A DNA stretch of 64,000 nucleotides from Tolypeutes matacus (Eukaryota; Chordata; Mammalia; Cingulata; Chlamyphoridae). The notes beneath the pieces were generated by a model, which saw only the letters and a program-made list of their open reading frames with translations, made no database searches and was not told the DNA's origin. Shown here piece after piece: positions 1 to 11,165 of this stretch. Where the stretch lies: assembly GCA_026826555.1 (NCBI GenBank), contig JAKSZT010053764.1, positions 15,512,282 through 15,576,281 of the forward strand. The letters run 5' to 3'. The position numbers were made by a program, and so were the translations under genes. Positions within the stretch are counted from its first letter, which is position 1. Every line of letters begins with the position of its first letter.

Positions 1-796
1 TGAATGTAAACAGGGAAAGAAAAGAGAAATTATTTACATGGATGTAAAGCAAATACTCAAGTTTATGCCATTAGTCATTGAGCCAGTATTTGTTCAAGTC
101 AAAAGAGGCAAAACAGAAAGAGAAAATGTTGTGCAGTATCTTATTCTAGATTTTATATTCACACATCAGAATGTTTCCAGTTTTATCAACAAATGTCCCC
201 AAGGCAAGAAATCATTTTTTTCAGAACATTCATTTCAATCTGCTCTGTGAAGCTATGACTACTACATTTGTAACTGTTCCTCTATGCTGGATGTCTTCCT
301 TTTGCTCCTCCGGGGCCCTCTCTACCTGCTCCCTTTCCTGGAGTCCTATAGTTTTCTATACCTTACCCTCACCACACCCTTATATTTAGTCCCTTTGGTG
401 GTGGTGGTAGTGGGGGGACACATTAAATGATCTTAACTGGAGGTTTTCTGTCATAATCTTGTCAACCAAGAAATAACAAACTAAACTGTAAGACAATAAA
501 GACATTTATTTGGGGTCTTAGAATTGCAATTCAGGGATCAGAGATTAGATAGCAACCCAAATCATGCCCCGTCTTGGCATTTCCAGTCAAGGATTTTTAA
601 AGGAAAATAAGACTACACAAGTTGTTTGTGGTTGGTGGATATTTGGGGTACTCTAATTGTTCTTTAGTTCTTTATCTTGTGGTTTGTTTTATGGTCCAGA
701 TGTCCTTAGGGTTTTGAGCAACACTGTTGCTTGAGGCTTTGGGTATTTCCACAGTTTATGGTATCTGACTGAGACCTGCATAAGAGTAACCTCTGG
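1..796. other. Intergenic stretch, no gene seen
   Basis: AT-rich sequence with only short open frames. I see no splice-flanked exon, repeat family or RNA gene that I can name. Confidence 0.5.
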
Positions 797-958
797 GTTT
801 TTTTTTTTAAGATTTATATTTATTTATTTCTACACACCCACTTGTTTGCACTTGCTGTGTCTATTCATCTTCCTTGGTTCTTTAGGAGGCACTGGAAACT
901 GAACCCAGAACCTCTGATGTGGGAGGAAGGCACTAATCACTTGAGCCACCTCCGTTCC
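797..958 (-). repeat. DAS-type tRNA-derived SINE
   Basis: Read on the minus strand it starts with the tRNA-like head (GGAACGGAGGTGGCTCAAGTG), passes through a CCTCCTAAAG-type body, degenerate here, and ends in an A-rich tail, seen as the T-run at 797-809. It is diverged from the younger SINE copies in the window. Confidence 0.75.
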
Positions 959-985
959 CTGCTTTGTAGTGTCTCTCATATTTTT

Positions 986-1225
986 CTTTTCTTTTTTTTT
1001 TTTTTTAAACAATTTATTGAAGTATATCATTCATACATGAACATACATAAACTATAAATGTTCAGTAAACATTGTGAACTTACAAAACAAACATGCATAA
1101 CATCATACAGGGCTCCCACACATCACTCCACCACAAATACTTTGCATTGTTGTGAAACATTTGTTAACAAATTATGAAAGAGCGTTGTCAAAGTATTACT
1201 ACTAACTATAGTCCATATATTACTC
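986..1225 (-). mobile_element. L1 3' end (5'-truncated)
   Basis: A T-run at 986-1005 is the poly(A) tail. On the minus strand the sequence matches the 3' UTR of another L1 copy at 32,692-32,806: both share the stretch that includes CATGTATGAATGATATACTT and the preceding AGTTCACAATG. No open frame survives. Confidence 0.7.
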
Positions 1226-1227
1226 CG

Positions 1228-1905
1228 CTATACATTTTTTAAAGGATTTATTTATTTATTTACTTTTATCCATTTTTATCCCCCTCCCCCAGTTTTGCTG
1301 TTTTTGTGTCCAATCACTGGGCAACTCTCTGTGTCTGTTTCCTGCCCTCTCTTCGCATCCTTCTCTTCCTGTTTTCACTGGGATTCAATCCTCCAAAACT
1401 CTGATGTGGGAGAGCGGTGTCCTACCACCTGTGCCACCTTAGTTTTCCTGGTTTTTTGGCACATCTTGTCTTGGCTCTCCCTTGTGTCACTCTCCTGTTA
1501 TGTCATCATCTTGCTGCGTGGCTTGCGGGGCCTGGCAGCGCACCCGCATACAAGACCTGGTGGCCCACGTGCCTTCTATATTTTTCTTTTTTAAATTTTT
1601 ACCGGGAGGTCCCAGGCATCGAACCCAGGTTCCTCCACATGGGAGATAGATGCCCTACCATTTGAGCCATATCGGTCCCCTGCTATATGTCTTAAGGTTG
1701 ACCAAAGATACTTAGAGTTACAATCTTTTCCCTTATAGGATGGTCATATAATAAATCAGGCTTAGTTTATCACCAGGATTCTAAAAACCAGACCTAGGGA
1801 GAAAAACTAGGTCTGGGGACACATACATGGTTTCTAATATAGCAAATGTTTAGCCTACCCTGATTAAATCACAAAATCAGGTCAGCGAGAATATTCGCAT
1901 ATCAT
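1228..1905 (-). repeat. Composite repeat: dimeric SINE plus about 220 bp of other sequence
   Basis: Positions 1228-1680 are a dimeric DAS SINE on the minus strand. Its right tRNA-like head carries the box-B-like GGTTCGAT-type segment near 1615-1625. Positions 1681-1905 are not SINE but are repeated, with the same junction, at 43,871-44,095, next to the same dimeric SINE (43,435-43,870). The two units are therefore copies of one element about 670 bp long. The non-SINE part (CCAGACCTAGG, AATAAATCAGGC) could be part of an LTR. I cannot assign its family. Confidence 0.65.
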
Positions 1906-1909
1906 ATTT

Positions 1910-2339
1910 TTCTCCTTGTGTCTCTTTTTGCTCATCTTGAGTCAGTTCCCCCGCGCCTGCCCGTCATGTCAGCTCACTGTCTTGCTCGTCTTCTTTAGGA
2001 GGTACTGGGAAACTTCATTCCCTGCTTTTTGTTGTGTCTCTCATTATGTTTTTCTTCTTGTGTCTCTTGTAGCGCCAGCTTGCTGTCTTCTTTAGGAAGC
2101 ACTGGCAACCAAACCAGGGTGCCTTAACCCGGCCTTCGGTTCATCCCGCAGTGCCAGTTCTGTTTACCAAAAGTGGCCCACTAGGTACTCGCATTCCACA
2201 CCCGGCTCCACGCCAGCGAACCGGGCTTCTTACCCATTTAAAGTTTGAGAATAGGTTGAGATCATTTTGGCCCCAAGACCTCTAATCATTCGCTTTACCA
2301 GATAAAACTGCGTGGGCGGGGGAAGGAGTTGTGAGAGCG

Positions 2340-2388
<49 letters not shown>

Positions 2389-2559
2389 AATTAGTCTTTC
2401 GCCCCTATACCCAGGTCGGACGACTGATTTGCACGTCAGGACCACTACGGACCTCCACCAGAGGTTCCTCTGGCTTTGCCCTGCCCAGGCATAGTTCACC
2501 ATCTTTCGGGTCCTTGTGGTAGGCAGGAGCTCAATCTCTTGAGCCACATCCGCTTCCCC
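1910..2559 (-). repeat. DAS SINE split by a 28S rRNA fragment
   Basis: On the minus strand the SINE head is at 2515-2559 (GGGAAGCGGATGTGGCTCAA) and runs to the A-box-distal CTACCACA. There it stops, and about 400 bp of 28S rRNA follow. The SINE then resumes at about 2117 with GGTTTGGTTGCCAGTGCTTC and CCTAAAGAAGACAGCAAGCT, as in the intact copy at 13,635-14,010. About ten bases of SINE are missing at the join. A second degenerate unit continues to about 1910. Confidence 0.75.
2118..2514 (-). pseudogene. 28S rRNA fragment (rRNA-derived pseudogene)
   Basis: Read on the minus strand this is a sense-orientation piece of the large-subunit rRNA. It begins at the conserved ACCCGAAAGATGGTGAACTA and passes through GACGTGCAAATC, AACCATCTAGTAGCTGGTTC, GTTTCCCTCAGGATAGCTGG and CTCAAACTTTAAATGGGTAA. 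It ends at GGGATGAACCGAAGGCCGGG. The conserved core is nearly intact; the short variable part after GCGCTCTC differs. It is only about 400 nt of a roughly 5-kb molecule, has no flanking rDNA and sits between two halves of one SINE, so it is a retro-copied fragment, not an rRNA gene. Confidence 0.93.
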
Positions 2560-2774
2560 TTCCCAACTCTGTTTTAAATCTCTTAGCCATACTAGTTCTA
2601 TTTTATTTCCTTTTACAATCTTTAATACTATTTTAGATAGAACTACATCTACATAATAGATATGAATTAGAAGTTCCATTTACTAAAAAGTACTTCATAT
2701 TGTGACTCATTACATAAAACTAGCCTTATTTTAAAGGCTGTGCTCTTTCTTTTAACAGTTTGCTGTAGAAAACT

Positions 2775-2905
2775 ACTTTAGAGGTTATTCTGGTCTAACC
2801 TTCTCCTTAACAAATTAGGAAATGATTTGTCCAGGTACATGTAACCAATGAGTGACAGTGTTAGAACTTGAACTCTTGGTGTCCTTGCTCTCTGGCCAGT
2901 GTTCT
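2775..2905 (-). repeat. MIR fragment
   Basis: The minus strand carries the MIR core order: AGAGCAAGGACACCAAGAGT, a degenerate 'cactcattggttacatgtacc' segment and a 'ctaatttgttaaggagaagg' segment (the 'ctcatctgtaaaatggg' side has decayed). It is old and patchy. Confidence 0.5.
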
Positions 2906-3214
2906 TTACCCTTCAGCTTCCCCTCTTGTTTCTCTGGAGACTTCTTCATTCACTTTGTTCAGAAAATAAACCTCCTTCCTCATGTGGTGAGTGCCCTGGT
3001 CCTTTGAAGTACATCAGGTGGGAGAAGGCCCCTGGGATTCTCACCAAAGGCTTGCAGGTTATCTACATTTTCAGTCCCATGCCTTCCCCTGCCTTCTGGG
3101 ATTGGTGCTTATTTTTGCTGAGCCTTTCTGAGAGTCTGTAACAATTCAGCTCAGATTTACCCCACTGAAGGCACTTAGGGTTCAGCTTCCTGATGTTGGG
3201 ATCAACTTAAGGTT

Positions 3215-3640
3215 CAACTTCCAGTTAGGGTGTCACAGCTTGTTCTGCATAACATATTTTAGAGGCTTAAAATAATAGTCACTTTATTACCACTCACAGT
3301 TTCTGTGGAACAGGAATTCCGAAATGGCTCAGTTGGAAAACCTGAGTTCTGGCTCAGGATCTCTTATGCCATTGCCTGCAGATGGGACTGGAGCTGGCAG
3401 AATTGGGCCAGAGGAACTGGGAACTTTAGATATCTTTCTCTGTTTAGGAATTCTCAGAACCTCTCCAAGTGGTCTCTTTCTGTGGGCTAGTTTGAACTTC
3501 TCACAGCATGACAGCCTCAGCGCAGTCAAACTGCTTACAAAGTTGTTGAGGATTTCAAGGATAAGAATTCCAGTGAACAAGGCAGAAACTTTCATTACTT
3601 TTTTGGGCCTAACTTTGAAAGTCACATAGTACCACTTCTA
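3215..3640 (+). repeat. Old LTR-like repeat, family not assigned
   Basis: Starts with the pattern 'gttctgcataacatattttagaggcttaaaat' and continues with 'tcaggatctcttatgcc' and 'ggctagtttgaacttctcacagcatgacagc'. The same order of motifs recurs at 10,703-11,165 and 17,190-17,640, so the three are members of one ancient family, probably a MaLR/ERVL-class LTR. A database comparison is needed for the name. Confidence 0.45.
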
Positions 3641-4008
3641 CCATTTAAAAAAAATCAAAACAGTTTAAAAAAATCCATTCAATTTCAATATGTGGGGATA
3701 GAGACCGCCCCTCTTGATGGAAGGAATAGCAAAGTCATATTGTAAAAAGAGCATGTGAGATGAAAGATATTGTTGCAGCTATTTTTGGAAAATAGAATCT
3801 GCAGCACAACTCCTCCATCAGTTTTTTGTCCATCTAATTTTTGATACAACCAAGGCTTTTAAAATTACTAAATACTTCAGTCATACAAAAAAAGGTACAA
3901 AGAATAATATAATGAATACTTTCGTATTCACTACTTTGCTTAGGAGAAAATATTTCAAATAGTTAAAACTCCTCTCTGCTCACATTCCTTTTTCTTTTCT
4001 TTACCTTA

Positions 4009-4593
4009 TGTGGCAGTTTGATATATTTATGAATTCCAAAAATAGATATTGTATTATGCTTTTAAACTGGTCTGTTCCTCTGGGCATGATTAAGTCATGA
4101 TTAGTGCTTTCATTGGGCCTTCAGTAGGACGTTGAGTCCTCGCCCCTTGGTGGGTGGGGACTCAGAGATAAAGCTACATGGCAGAGCAGAGGAGTGAGTT
4201 GGAGTTTTTATGTTGGAGTTCTGATGCTGAGTTTTAATGCTGGAGCCCGGGGAAATAAGCACACAGAGGAGCTTGGTCGTGAGGAAGGAGAGAAGGCCTC
4301 AGGGAAAAGAGACGAACCATTCGCCTAATAGCCTACAGCTGGTCTTGTGGAGCTAGCAGAAGAGCTGAGCCTGGAGACAAGCAAGCCCCGGGAAGAGAGG
4401 AACCCAGGAAGCCTGAACCCTCACAGATGATGGCAGCCATCTTGCTCCAACATATGGCAATAAACTTTGGTGAGGGAAGTAACTTATGCTTTATAGCCTC
4501 GTAACTATAGGCTTCTACCCAAATAAATACCCTTTATGAAAGCCAATTGATTTCTAATATTTTGCATCAGCACCTCTTTGGCTGATTAATATA
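4009..4593 (+). mobile_element. Solo ERVL-like LTR with target duplication
   Basis: Begins TGTGGCAGTTTG and ends GGCTGATTAATATA. It is flanked by the perfect 5-bp duplication CCTTA (4004-4008 and 4594-4598). It carries AATAAA-type signals (CAATAAACTT at 4459, AAATAAATACC at 4522) and the CTTTATGAAAGCCAA stretch. The same LTR family appears on the minus strand at 41,592-42,153, 45,939-46,471, 48,029-48,555 and 63,044-63,543. This copy is the most diverged and has no internal region beside it, so it is a solo LTR left by LTR-LTR recombination. Confidence 0.88.
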
Positions 4594-5129
4594 CCTTATA
4601 GTCTCTCAATTCAACATTGTTTTGAATTGGGTATTTATTATTGTCATGCACATCTTTATACTTTTAATACATGCATATGTATTCCTAAACAAAAGTAAGT
4701 TTGGGTGTTCTTTAAAAAGTTATATAACATGACTCCTTATAACTTTGAAACCTGATTTTTAAAATTTATTTATTGCTAATTGTGGTAAAATATACATAAC
4801 AAGAAATCATTTAACCATTTTAAGTGGACAATTCTTTGACATAAAGTACATTGACAAAACTGTTTAACTCTCACCACTATCTATTTCCAGACTATTTTCA
4901 TCATGCTAAACCAAAGCTCATACTCATTTAGCAATAACTCCTCATTCCCCCCTTCCACCACCCCTGGACACCACTATTCTGCTTTTGGTCTCTATGAATT
5001 TCCTGATTCTAAGTATCTCATATAAGAGAAATCATAAATATTTGTCCTTTTGTGTTTGACTTATTTTACTCAATATGAAGTCAAGCTTTATCCATGGTAT
5101 AGCATGTACTTGCACTTCACTTCTCTTTA

Positions 5130-5326
5130 TTTTTATTTATTTATTTATTTTTTTAAAGATTTTATTTTATTTTATTCATTTGTCCCCCCCTTGCTGCTTG
5201 TGCTCGCTGGGTCAGCTAACCATGCCATGAGGGCGGGCTTGCCTTCACCAGGAGGCCCCGGGAACCGAACCCGGGGCCTCCCATATGGTAAACGGGAGCC
5301 CTACTGATTGAGCCACAGCCGCTTCC
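5130..5326 (-). repeat. DAS-I type SINE with 15-bp target duplication
   Basis: Minus-strand copy with head GGGAAGCGGCTGTGGCTCAA, a full body and an A-rich tail. It is flanked by CTTCACTTCTCTTTA at 5115-5129 and 5327-5341, so insertion was by L1-type target-primed integration. It resembles the copies at 8948, 15,676 and 16,430. Confidence 0.92.
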
Positions 5327-5609
5327 CTTCACTTCTCTTTAAGGCTGAAAAATTTCTATATGCCTTGTATGTTTTTCCGTCCTCAATTATTCCATTAGTG
5401 CCTTTTTTAAGTTGTTTTGTTGTGTACCATTTTTATTTCCTTCTTTCCTTTTCTAAAAATGTTATTTTCTTATTGGTTACCTTTGCAATTATAATTAACA
5501 TCTTAAACTAATAACAATCTAATTTGACTAGTAGCAATCTGGTTTCAGTGATGCAAACTCTCTACTCTTATATTTCTCTGTCCCTCCCCTGTTATAATAT
5601 TATTCTCAG

Positions 5610-5710
5610 GGGGCGGATGTGGCTTAAATGGTTAGGCGTCTGTCTGCCATATGGAGGGACCTGGGTTCGATCCCCGGGACCTCCCGGTAAAAAAAAAAAT
5701 AATAATAATA
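5610..5710 (+). repeat. Short DAS SINE with 16-bp target duplication
   Basis: A tRNA-only monomer (GGGCGGATGTGGCTTAAATG, then GGTTCGATCCCCGGGACCTC) with an A/AAT tail. ATAATATTATTCTCAG flanks it at 5594-5609 and 5711-5726. Confidence 0.92.
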
Positions 5711-7811
5711 ATAATATTATTCTCAGATTACATCTTTATACATTGCATGCCCATTAACAGGTTTATAACATTATTTTATACATTTGCTTCTTAAGTCATA
5801 TTGGAGGGAAGCAGTTAAAACCCAAAGTACAATAATTCAGGATTTTCTGTTTACCTATGGAGTTGCCTTCACCACTGTTCTTTATTTCTTCTTCTGGCTT
5901 CAAGTTACTGCCTGGTGTCCTTTTTGTTTCAGCCTCAAGGACTCCCTTTAGCATTCCTTATAGGGCAGATCTTCTGGTAATGAACTCTCTTAGCTTTGGT
6001 TTATCTGTAAATGTCTTGATTTCTCCTTCATTCTTTGAAAGATAATTTTTCCAGATACAGAATTCTTGGTTAAAAATGTTTTTCTATAAGGACTTTAAAT
6101 ATGTCATCCCACTGTCTTCTGGCCTCTGTCATTTCTAATGAGAAATCCACCGTTAATCTCATTGGGGATCACTTGTATGTGACAAGTTTGCTTCTCTCTT
6201 GCTGCTGACAAAATCCTCCCCTTTGTCTTTGGATTTTGAGAATTTTGCTATATTGTGTCTTGGTGGGGATCTCTTTGAGTCTAACCTGCTTGGAGTTCAT
6301 TGAGCTTCCTGGATGTGTATATTTATGTCTTTCTTCTGATTGGGGAAGTTTTCGATCATTCTTTTTTTCAAATATTGTTTCTGCCCCTTTCTCTCTCTCT
6401 TGTCCTTCTGGAACTCCAATAATGCATATGTTGGTACACTTGGTGTCCTACAGGTCCCTCAGGCTGTGTTCATTTTTGTTATTTTTCCCTTCTGATCCTC
6501 ATACTGATAATTTCAATTGCCTTATGTTCAATTTCACTGATCCTTTTTTCTGCTTATTCAAATCTACTGTAATTTTTGTTCAAATTTTACTGTAATCTAA
6601 TGAATTTTTTTATTTCAATTACTGTACTTTGCAGCTCCAAATTTTGTTTGGTTCCTTTTTTTATAATTTCCATTGCTTTGTTTTGTTAAGACATTGTTTT
6701 TCTAATTCCTTTAGTTCTTTGTATATGGATTCCTTTGGCTCATTTTACATATTTAAAATGGTTGATTTAAAGTCTTTAACTTTAAAGGTATGAACTCCCT
6801 CAAGGATGATTTCTGGCAAATTCTTTTTTTCCTATGAACAGGCCATACTTTCCTGTATCTTTGTATGTTTTGTAATTTTTTTGTTGAGAACTGCACTTCC
6901 TGAGTATTATGTTGTTGTAGCTCTGGAGATCTAGTTCCCCCACTCCTCTGGGATTGCAAGGGTTTGTTGTTGTTGAGGACTGGAGGTGTCAAGTTTTGAG
7001 TTTTCCAAACTAGTTTTGCTCCAAACATGGAATAGAAAGTGGCGAGGAGAGAAAAAAATAGGTACTGCCTCTTTAAGAATCCTCAGCTACTTTTGCCTAA
7101 GTGGGGTTGGAACAATGGTGCCCTCAGAGCTAGCCCCACAGTGATCTGAAGGAGGTGATCAAAAGCTGATCAGTGATCAGATGAAACACATCCAGATTTT
7201 GGAGTTACTTATAGCCCACCCTGGCACCAGCAAACTGCACCAGGAGCCCAGGCTGCAGTCCCCACTGCTGACTGCCATGTGGCTGGGGGATGGGGCATGA
7301 TAGCCACTGCACAGAGGTGAAATTCACTAATATTTATCCCAATTTACCAGCCCCTTCCTCCAGCTTTTCCCTGGATACTGCACAGTGTTCCAATGGACTC
7401 CAACATTCCAAAATAGTTGATCAGACAGTTCCTGCCAGTTCAGTCATTGTTTTGGTGGAAGGACTGGTTCCTGGAGCTTCCTACTCTTCCATCTTCCCAC
7501 AATCCCCAATTGGAAGCTGCTGGAAGAAGTGCGGCCTTTCTGCCCTCAGGCTCCTTGAGAGCATGCTCCAGGGACCATAAGGATGTTCCTCGAGTGGGCA
7601 AGGCATTTGCCCTCCTGTGGCCCCCAGGGCAGATCTTGGCTGCCCCTCGCCAGGCTCTTGGAGAGCAAGGGCTGGAAAACCAGGCTCAACATGGCCACAG
7701 GGCCAGGTTGGCTGGGTGATCCCCGAAACCTGCTTTTATAACTCAAAAAAAATTTTTTGATATTCATCTTGATACATAACTCTAATACACACTTTTTCTT
7801 AAAAAGCCATA

Positions 7812-8010
7812 TATGTTAGCTTTATGGGCCAGACAATCTCTGTGATGACTACTTCACGCTGCAGTTGTGGGACAAAAGCATCATACTAAATATATAAATG
7901 GAAATGTGTGCCTGTGTTCTAATAAATATTTACAAAAATAGATGGTGGCAGCAAACAGGATTTGTCCTGTGTGGGCCATAATTTGCCAACTCCAGCTCTA
8001 GGACATTCAT
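7812..8010 (+). repeat. hAT-type non-autonomous DNA transposon remnant
   Basis: Shows the well-known ancient motif order: 'tgtgttctaataaatatttacaaaaatag', then 'tgtgggccataatttgccaactcc'. It is diverged and one end is unclear. The superfamily is named from memory of the motif, not from an alignment. Confidence 0.5.
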
Positions 8011-8360
8011 TTTTACTAGTCTATAGAATTCTATTGTATAAATGTACCACAGATTTAGCTATTCTCTTTTTGATGTATATATTCAGGTTGTTTCTGTTTT
8101 TTTAATCTTAAAAACAACATACCAAACATTTTTGTACATACCACCTTGTGCAAGTTTCTCTGGGGTATATAGACCAACAGATAATTTATCAGTTTTTAAT
8201 CTTCCAAAAATGTATTGGTAACTTTTAATCTTCTAAAAATGTTTTGGGGTCATAACATTAAAATTTTTTTTACTATCATTTTAGAGAGGTTTTTGAGCAG
8301 AAGCTGAGTTGCTCTGGCATGTTTCTCAAACATATTTTTAAATTTTGTTCTTTCCCTTCA
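8011..8360 (-). repeat. Old L1 fragment
   Basis: The plus strand shows the antisense of the L1 ORF2 3' end ('attctattgtataaatgtaccaca', 'ggttgtttctg'). It is heavily decayed. Confidence 0.4.
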
Positions 8361-8947
8361 TTATTGAACACTCTGTAGATCATCATAAGTCCAGTGAGGA
8401 TCTTGTTGAGGCTAATGACTCTTACATTTGGCAGGCTTAATGGTTCCACCTTTGTCTCAATTGCATTGTCACTATTTTTTCCTCCATTTCCACTAACTTG
8501 TATAAAATTATATTCACAAAATACAACATCATATCTAAATAATTATCCAGAAAAACCCCATTATATACACCAAAATGATGACACTAGTAAAACTAAACTG
8601 TTTGGCTGGCAGGTAAGATTTTTAGAGCTTCAGCCAATGCATATATTAAAATACAGGATGGATTTAATTTTCCTTGATCCTGTTGTTGGTGCTCACCTGT
8701 TTCCATTTCTAAATTGCAATTCAATCCTGATCAGCCCCTCAGAAGTGATCTCCATGTACTTCTCAGGAACTTCTGGTAAAGCATTTTTTTTTTTTTTTTA
8801 ATCTGGAGTCTGCCCATTTATTGAGCTTCCATATTAGAAGTGCATGTAAACTTCAGAAAACTGTTTTATATCTTATATCAAATAAAAGGAAAAAAGATGT
8901 GAGGAAATGTTTGCCATTTTCTTTCTTTTTTTGCCTATTAGTATCAC

Positions 8948-9138
8948 TTTTTTTTTTTTTTTTAAAGATTTTATTTATTTATTCATTTATCCTCCCCCCC
9001 GCTTGCTGCTTGTGCTCGCTGGGTCAGCTAACCACGCCATGCGGGCGGGCTTGCCTTCACCAGGAGGCCCCGGGAACCGAACCAGGGGCCTCCCATATGG
9101 TAAACGGGAGCCCTACTGATTGAGCCACAGCCGCTTCC
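8948..9138 (-). repeat. DAS-I type SINE
   Basis: Minus-strand full-length copy: head at about 9120-9138, GGCCTCCTGGTGAAGGCAAG body, tail as the T-run at 8948-8963. It abuts the poly(T) of the L1 end that follows. Confidence 0.9.
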
Positions 9139-10195
9139 TTTTTTTTTAAAAGATGCTTAGATTACATAAATGTTACACAAAAATTACAGGGATTCCCATG
9201 TTCCCCACCTCCCACACCTCCCATAACATCCCACATAAACATCTTTCATTAGTGTGGCACATCACCTGCAATGGATATACACATCCTGGGGCTTTGCCAA
9301 AGGCGGAAAATGTAAAGACAAATGTGTTCATGTGGCTAAGAGACTTCAAAGAGAGTCGGGAGGTCATCCCAGAGGTAACGCTTACGCACACCTCAATAGG
9401 ATCTCATAGAACACCACAGTGGATATCAACACACAGAGGGGCTCCTGAGGGCTCTGGAGACACCCAGGTCCTATATAAGGGGGGATAGCTCCAGAGATTG
9501 CTGCCTTATCAGTGGGCTGTACTTTGGAATCTGTGCTCCTGAGAGTGACAGAGTTGGACTCAAATAACTCCTCCCTGCTCATGGTCCATCAGTCCCTTCT
9601 AGTCAAACCTATATGTGATGCTGGGGTTTGTAGGTGTACTTCCAGAGACGGGAGCCTCTGGTCTGCCCATGTGCCAGCTGTGCCTGGAATCTTGGTGGAG
9701 CTGCAACTCCTACTCTAGAGCTCAACGGACTCACCCAAGTCACCTGGTGAGGAGACGATGATGGACAACGGCCATCCCAGGGAATGGAGAGAGCCTGCAG
9801 CTGCAGGCAGGATAATCCCATCCACCGTATCCATGGGATATAAGCCCCCTCTCATTTGGAGATGGAGTGGACATCACCATCCCAAACTCCTCAGGATTGG
9901 GGGAAGAGCTACGGACTAGAGTGGACTTAATGGTATTCTGTTGTAAACATATTGTGATTCTAGCAATGGAAGAAATTACAACACTGATGTGGAGCCAGTG
10001 GCCACTAGACGCTTTTGAGGCAGGGAAGGGAAAAGCAGTTGTAATACAGGGGCTTTTTCAGGGCTTGGGAATTATCCTGAGTGACATCACAATGACAGAT
10101 ATAGGACATTTTACATCAGCATATAACATGCAGAACTGTGTGGGAGAGAGTGTGGTCTACAATGTGAACTATGGTCCATGCTTAGTGGCAAAGCA
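9139..10195. mobile_element. L1 3' end with internal inversion
   Basis: 9139-9252 is an L1 3' terminus on the minus strand (T-run, then the complement of CACACTAATGAAAGATGTTT and GGAATCCCTGTAATTTTTGT). From about 9253 to 10195 the sequence is L1 3' UTR-like in the opposite (+) orientation and ends with 'acaatgtgaactatggtccatgc', which in L1 lies just upstream of the 9139-9252 segment. Opposite orientation with the tail at the outer edge is the pattern left by twin priming. Assignment of the plus part to L1 rests on my reading of the family and is less certain than the tail. Confidence 0.55.
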
Positions 10196-10589
10196 TTTCT
10201 TTTTAACAAAGTAATTCATATACAGTGATGTTTAGGACTGAGTCATGCTATTGACTCCCACATAATAGGAAATGTGATCTATAAAAACTGAAATAGCATA
10301 CTGAATTAGATCTATGAGTTTGCCAGTGAAGATAGTCAACATCATAAGGAACATCTTGATTCTGAAGACTCTGAGGATCATGAAATATCTAATAATTCTC
10401 AATGAAAAAGAGTCTAATATTTTCCCAGTTCTTTTTCAACAAAAATTTAAAAATATATATTTTATAGAATATAATAAACTCTCTTTTATCCACCACCTTG
10501 CTTAAGAAACAAAACATTTTATGTGTATATGCCCACACACATTTATTATATGTGATTTTTTGTTGTTGTTTGTTTGTTTTGGGGGGGTT
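10196..10589. other. Intergenic, no gene seen
   Basis: AT-rich, with short open frames only. Nothing recognisable. Confidence 0.4.
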
Positions 10590-10603
10590 GTTCCTCTGCT
10601 TTA

Positions 10604-10703
10604 TTTTTTATTTTTTATTTTTTTAAGGAGGCACCAGGGATTGAACCCAGGACCTTGTACATGGGAATCAGGCGCTCAACCACTGAGCTACATTCGCTCC
10701 CCG
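10604..10703 (-). repeat. DAS SINE (tRNA monomer) with 14-bp target duplication
   Basis: Minus-strand monomer with GGTCCTGGGTTCAATCCCTG-type body and short A-rich tail. GTTCCTCTGCTTTA flanks it at 10590-10603 and 10704-10717. Confidence 0.9.
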
Positions 10704-11165
10704 GTTCCTCTGCTTTAGGATCTCTCACAAGCTGCAATAAAGGTATTAACTAGGCTGTAGTCATCTTAGTCCTTGAATGGGGAAGGATTCTCTTGCACAT
10801 GGAGTTGTTGGTGGGATTCAGTTCCTTGTGGACTATTAACAAGACTGAGGGCCTCAGTTTCTTGCTGCCTGTTGTTTGGAGGCCACACTCAGTTCCTTGC
10901 CACGTGGGCCTCTCCAACATGGCAGCATGTTCATCTACACATGCATGCTAAAGGCAAAGGAGAGAGTTCAGCAAGACAGAAGTCAGTGTCTTTTGTAATC
11001 TAATCATGGGAGTGATATCCCATAACTTTTGACATATTCTATTTGTTAGAAGCCAGGTTACTAGGTCCAACCCCACATTCAAGGGAAAGGGATTATACAA
11101 AGGTATGAATAACAGGAGGTGGGGATCATTGAGGACTATTTTTGAAAGCTGCCTACCACATACAC
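10704..11165 (+). repeat. Old LTR-like repeat, family not assigned
   Basis: Same family as 3215-3640 and 17,190-17,640. It carries 'gccacgtgggcctctccaacatggcagc' and ends 'ctgcctaccacat'. The 5' part was cut by the SINE at 10,604. Probably an ancient ERVL/MaLR-class LTR. Confidence 0.45.

Larger units (their letters stand above)
4740..7745 (-). mobile_element. Old, rearranged L1
   Basis: 4740-5110 is an L1 3' UTR and ORF2 end read on the minus strand (the 'acaacatggataaa'-type end lies near 5090). From about 5850 to 7020 the minus strand resembles the L1 ORF1 and 5' region: the plus strand has 'cactgtcttctggcctctgtc', 'gcttctctcttgctgctgac' and 'tgtgtcttggtggggatctc', also seen in the younger L1 at 53,330-53,480. 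The middle is missing or unrecognisable. Two SINEs interrupt it (5130-5326 and 5610-5710). All frames are broken. The outer limits are approximate. Confidence 0.6.

Noticed and set aside
2118..2514. A functional rDNA unit
   Set aside because: Only about 400 nt of 28S, diverged, and enclosed by a SINE.
5050..5307. Recurring frames with LLVLAGSANHAMRAGLPSPG (5,050-5,307; 8,907-9,119)
   Set aside because: Translations of the DAS SINE antisense strand. The repeat of the peptide reflects repeat copies, not a gene family.
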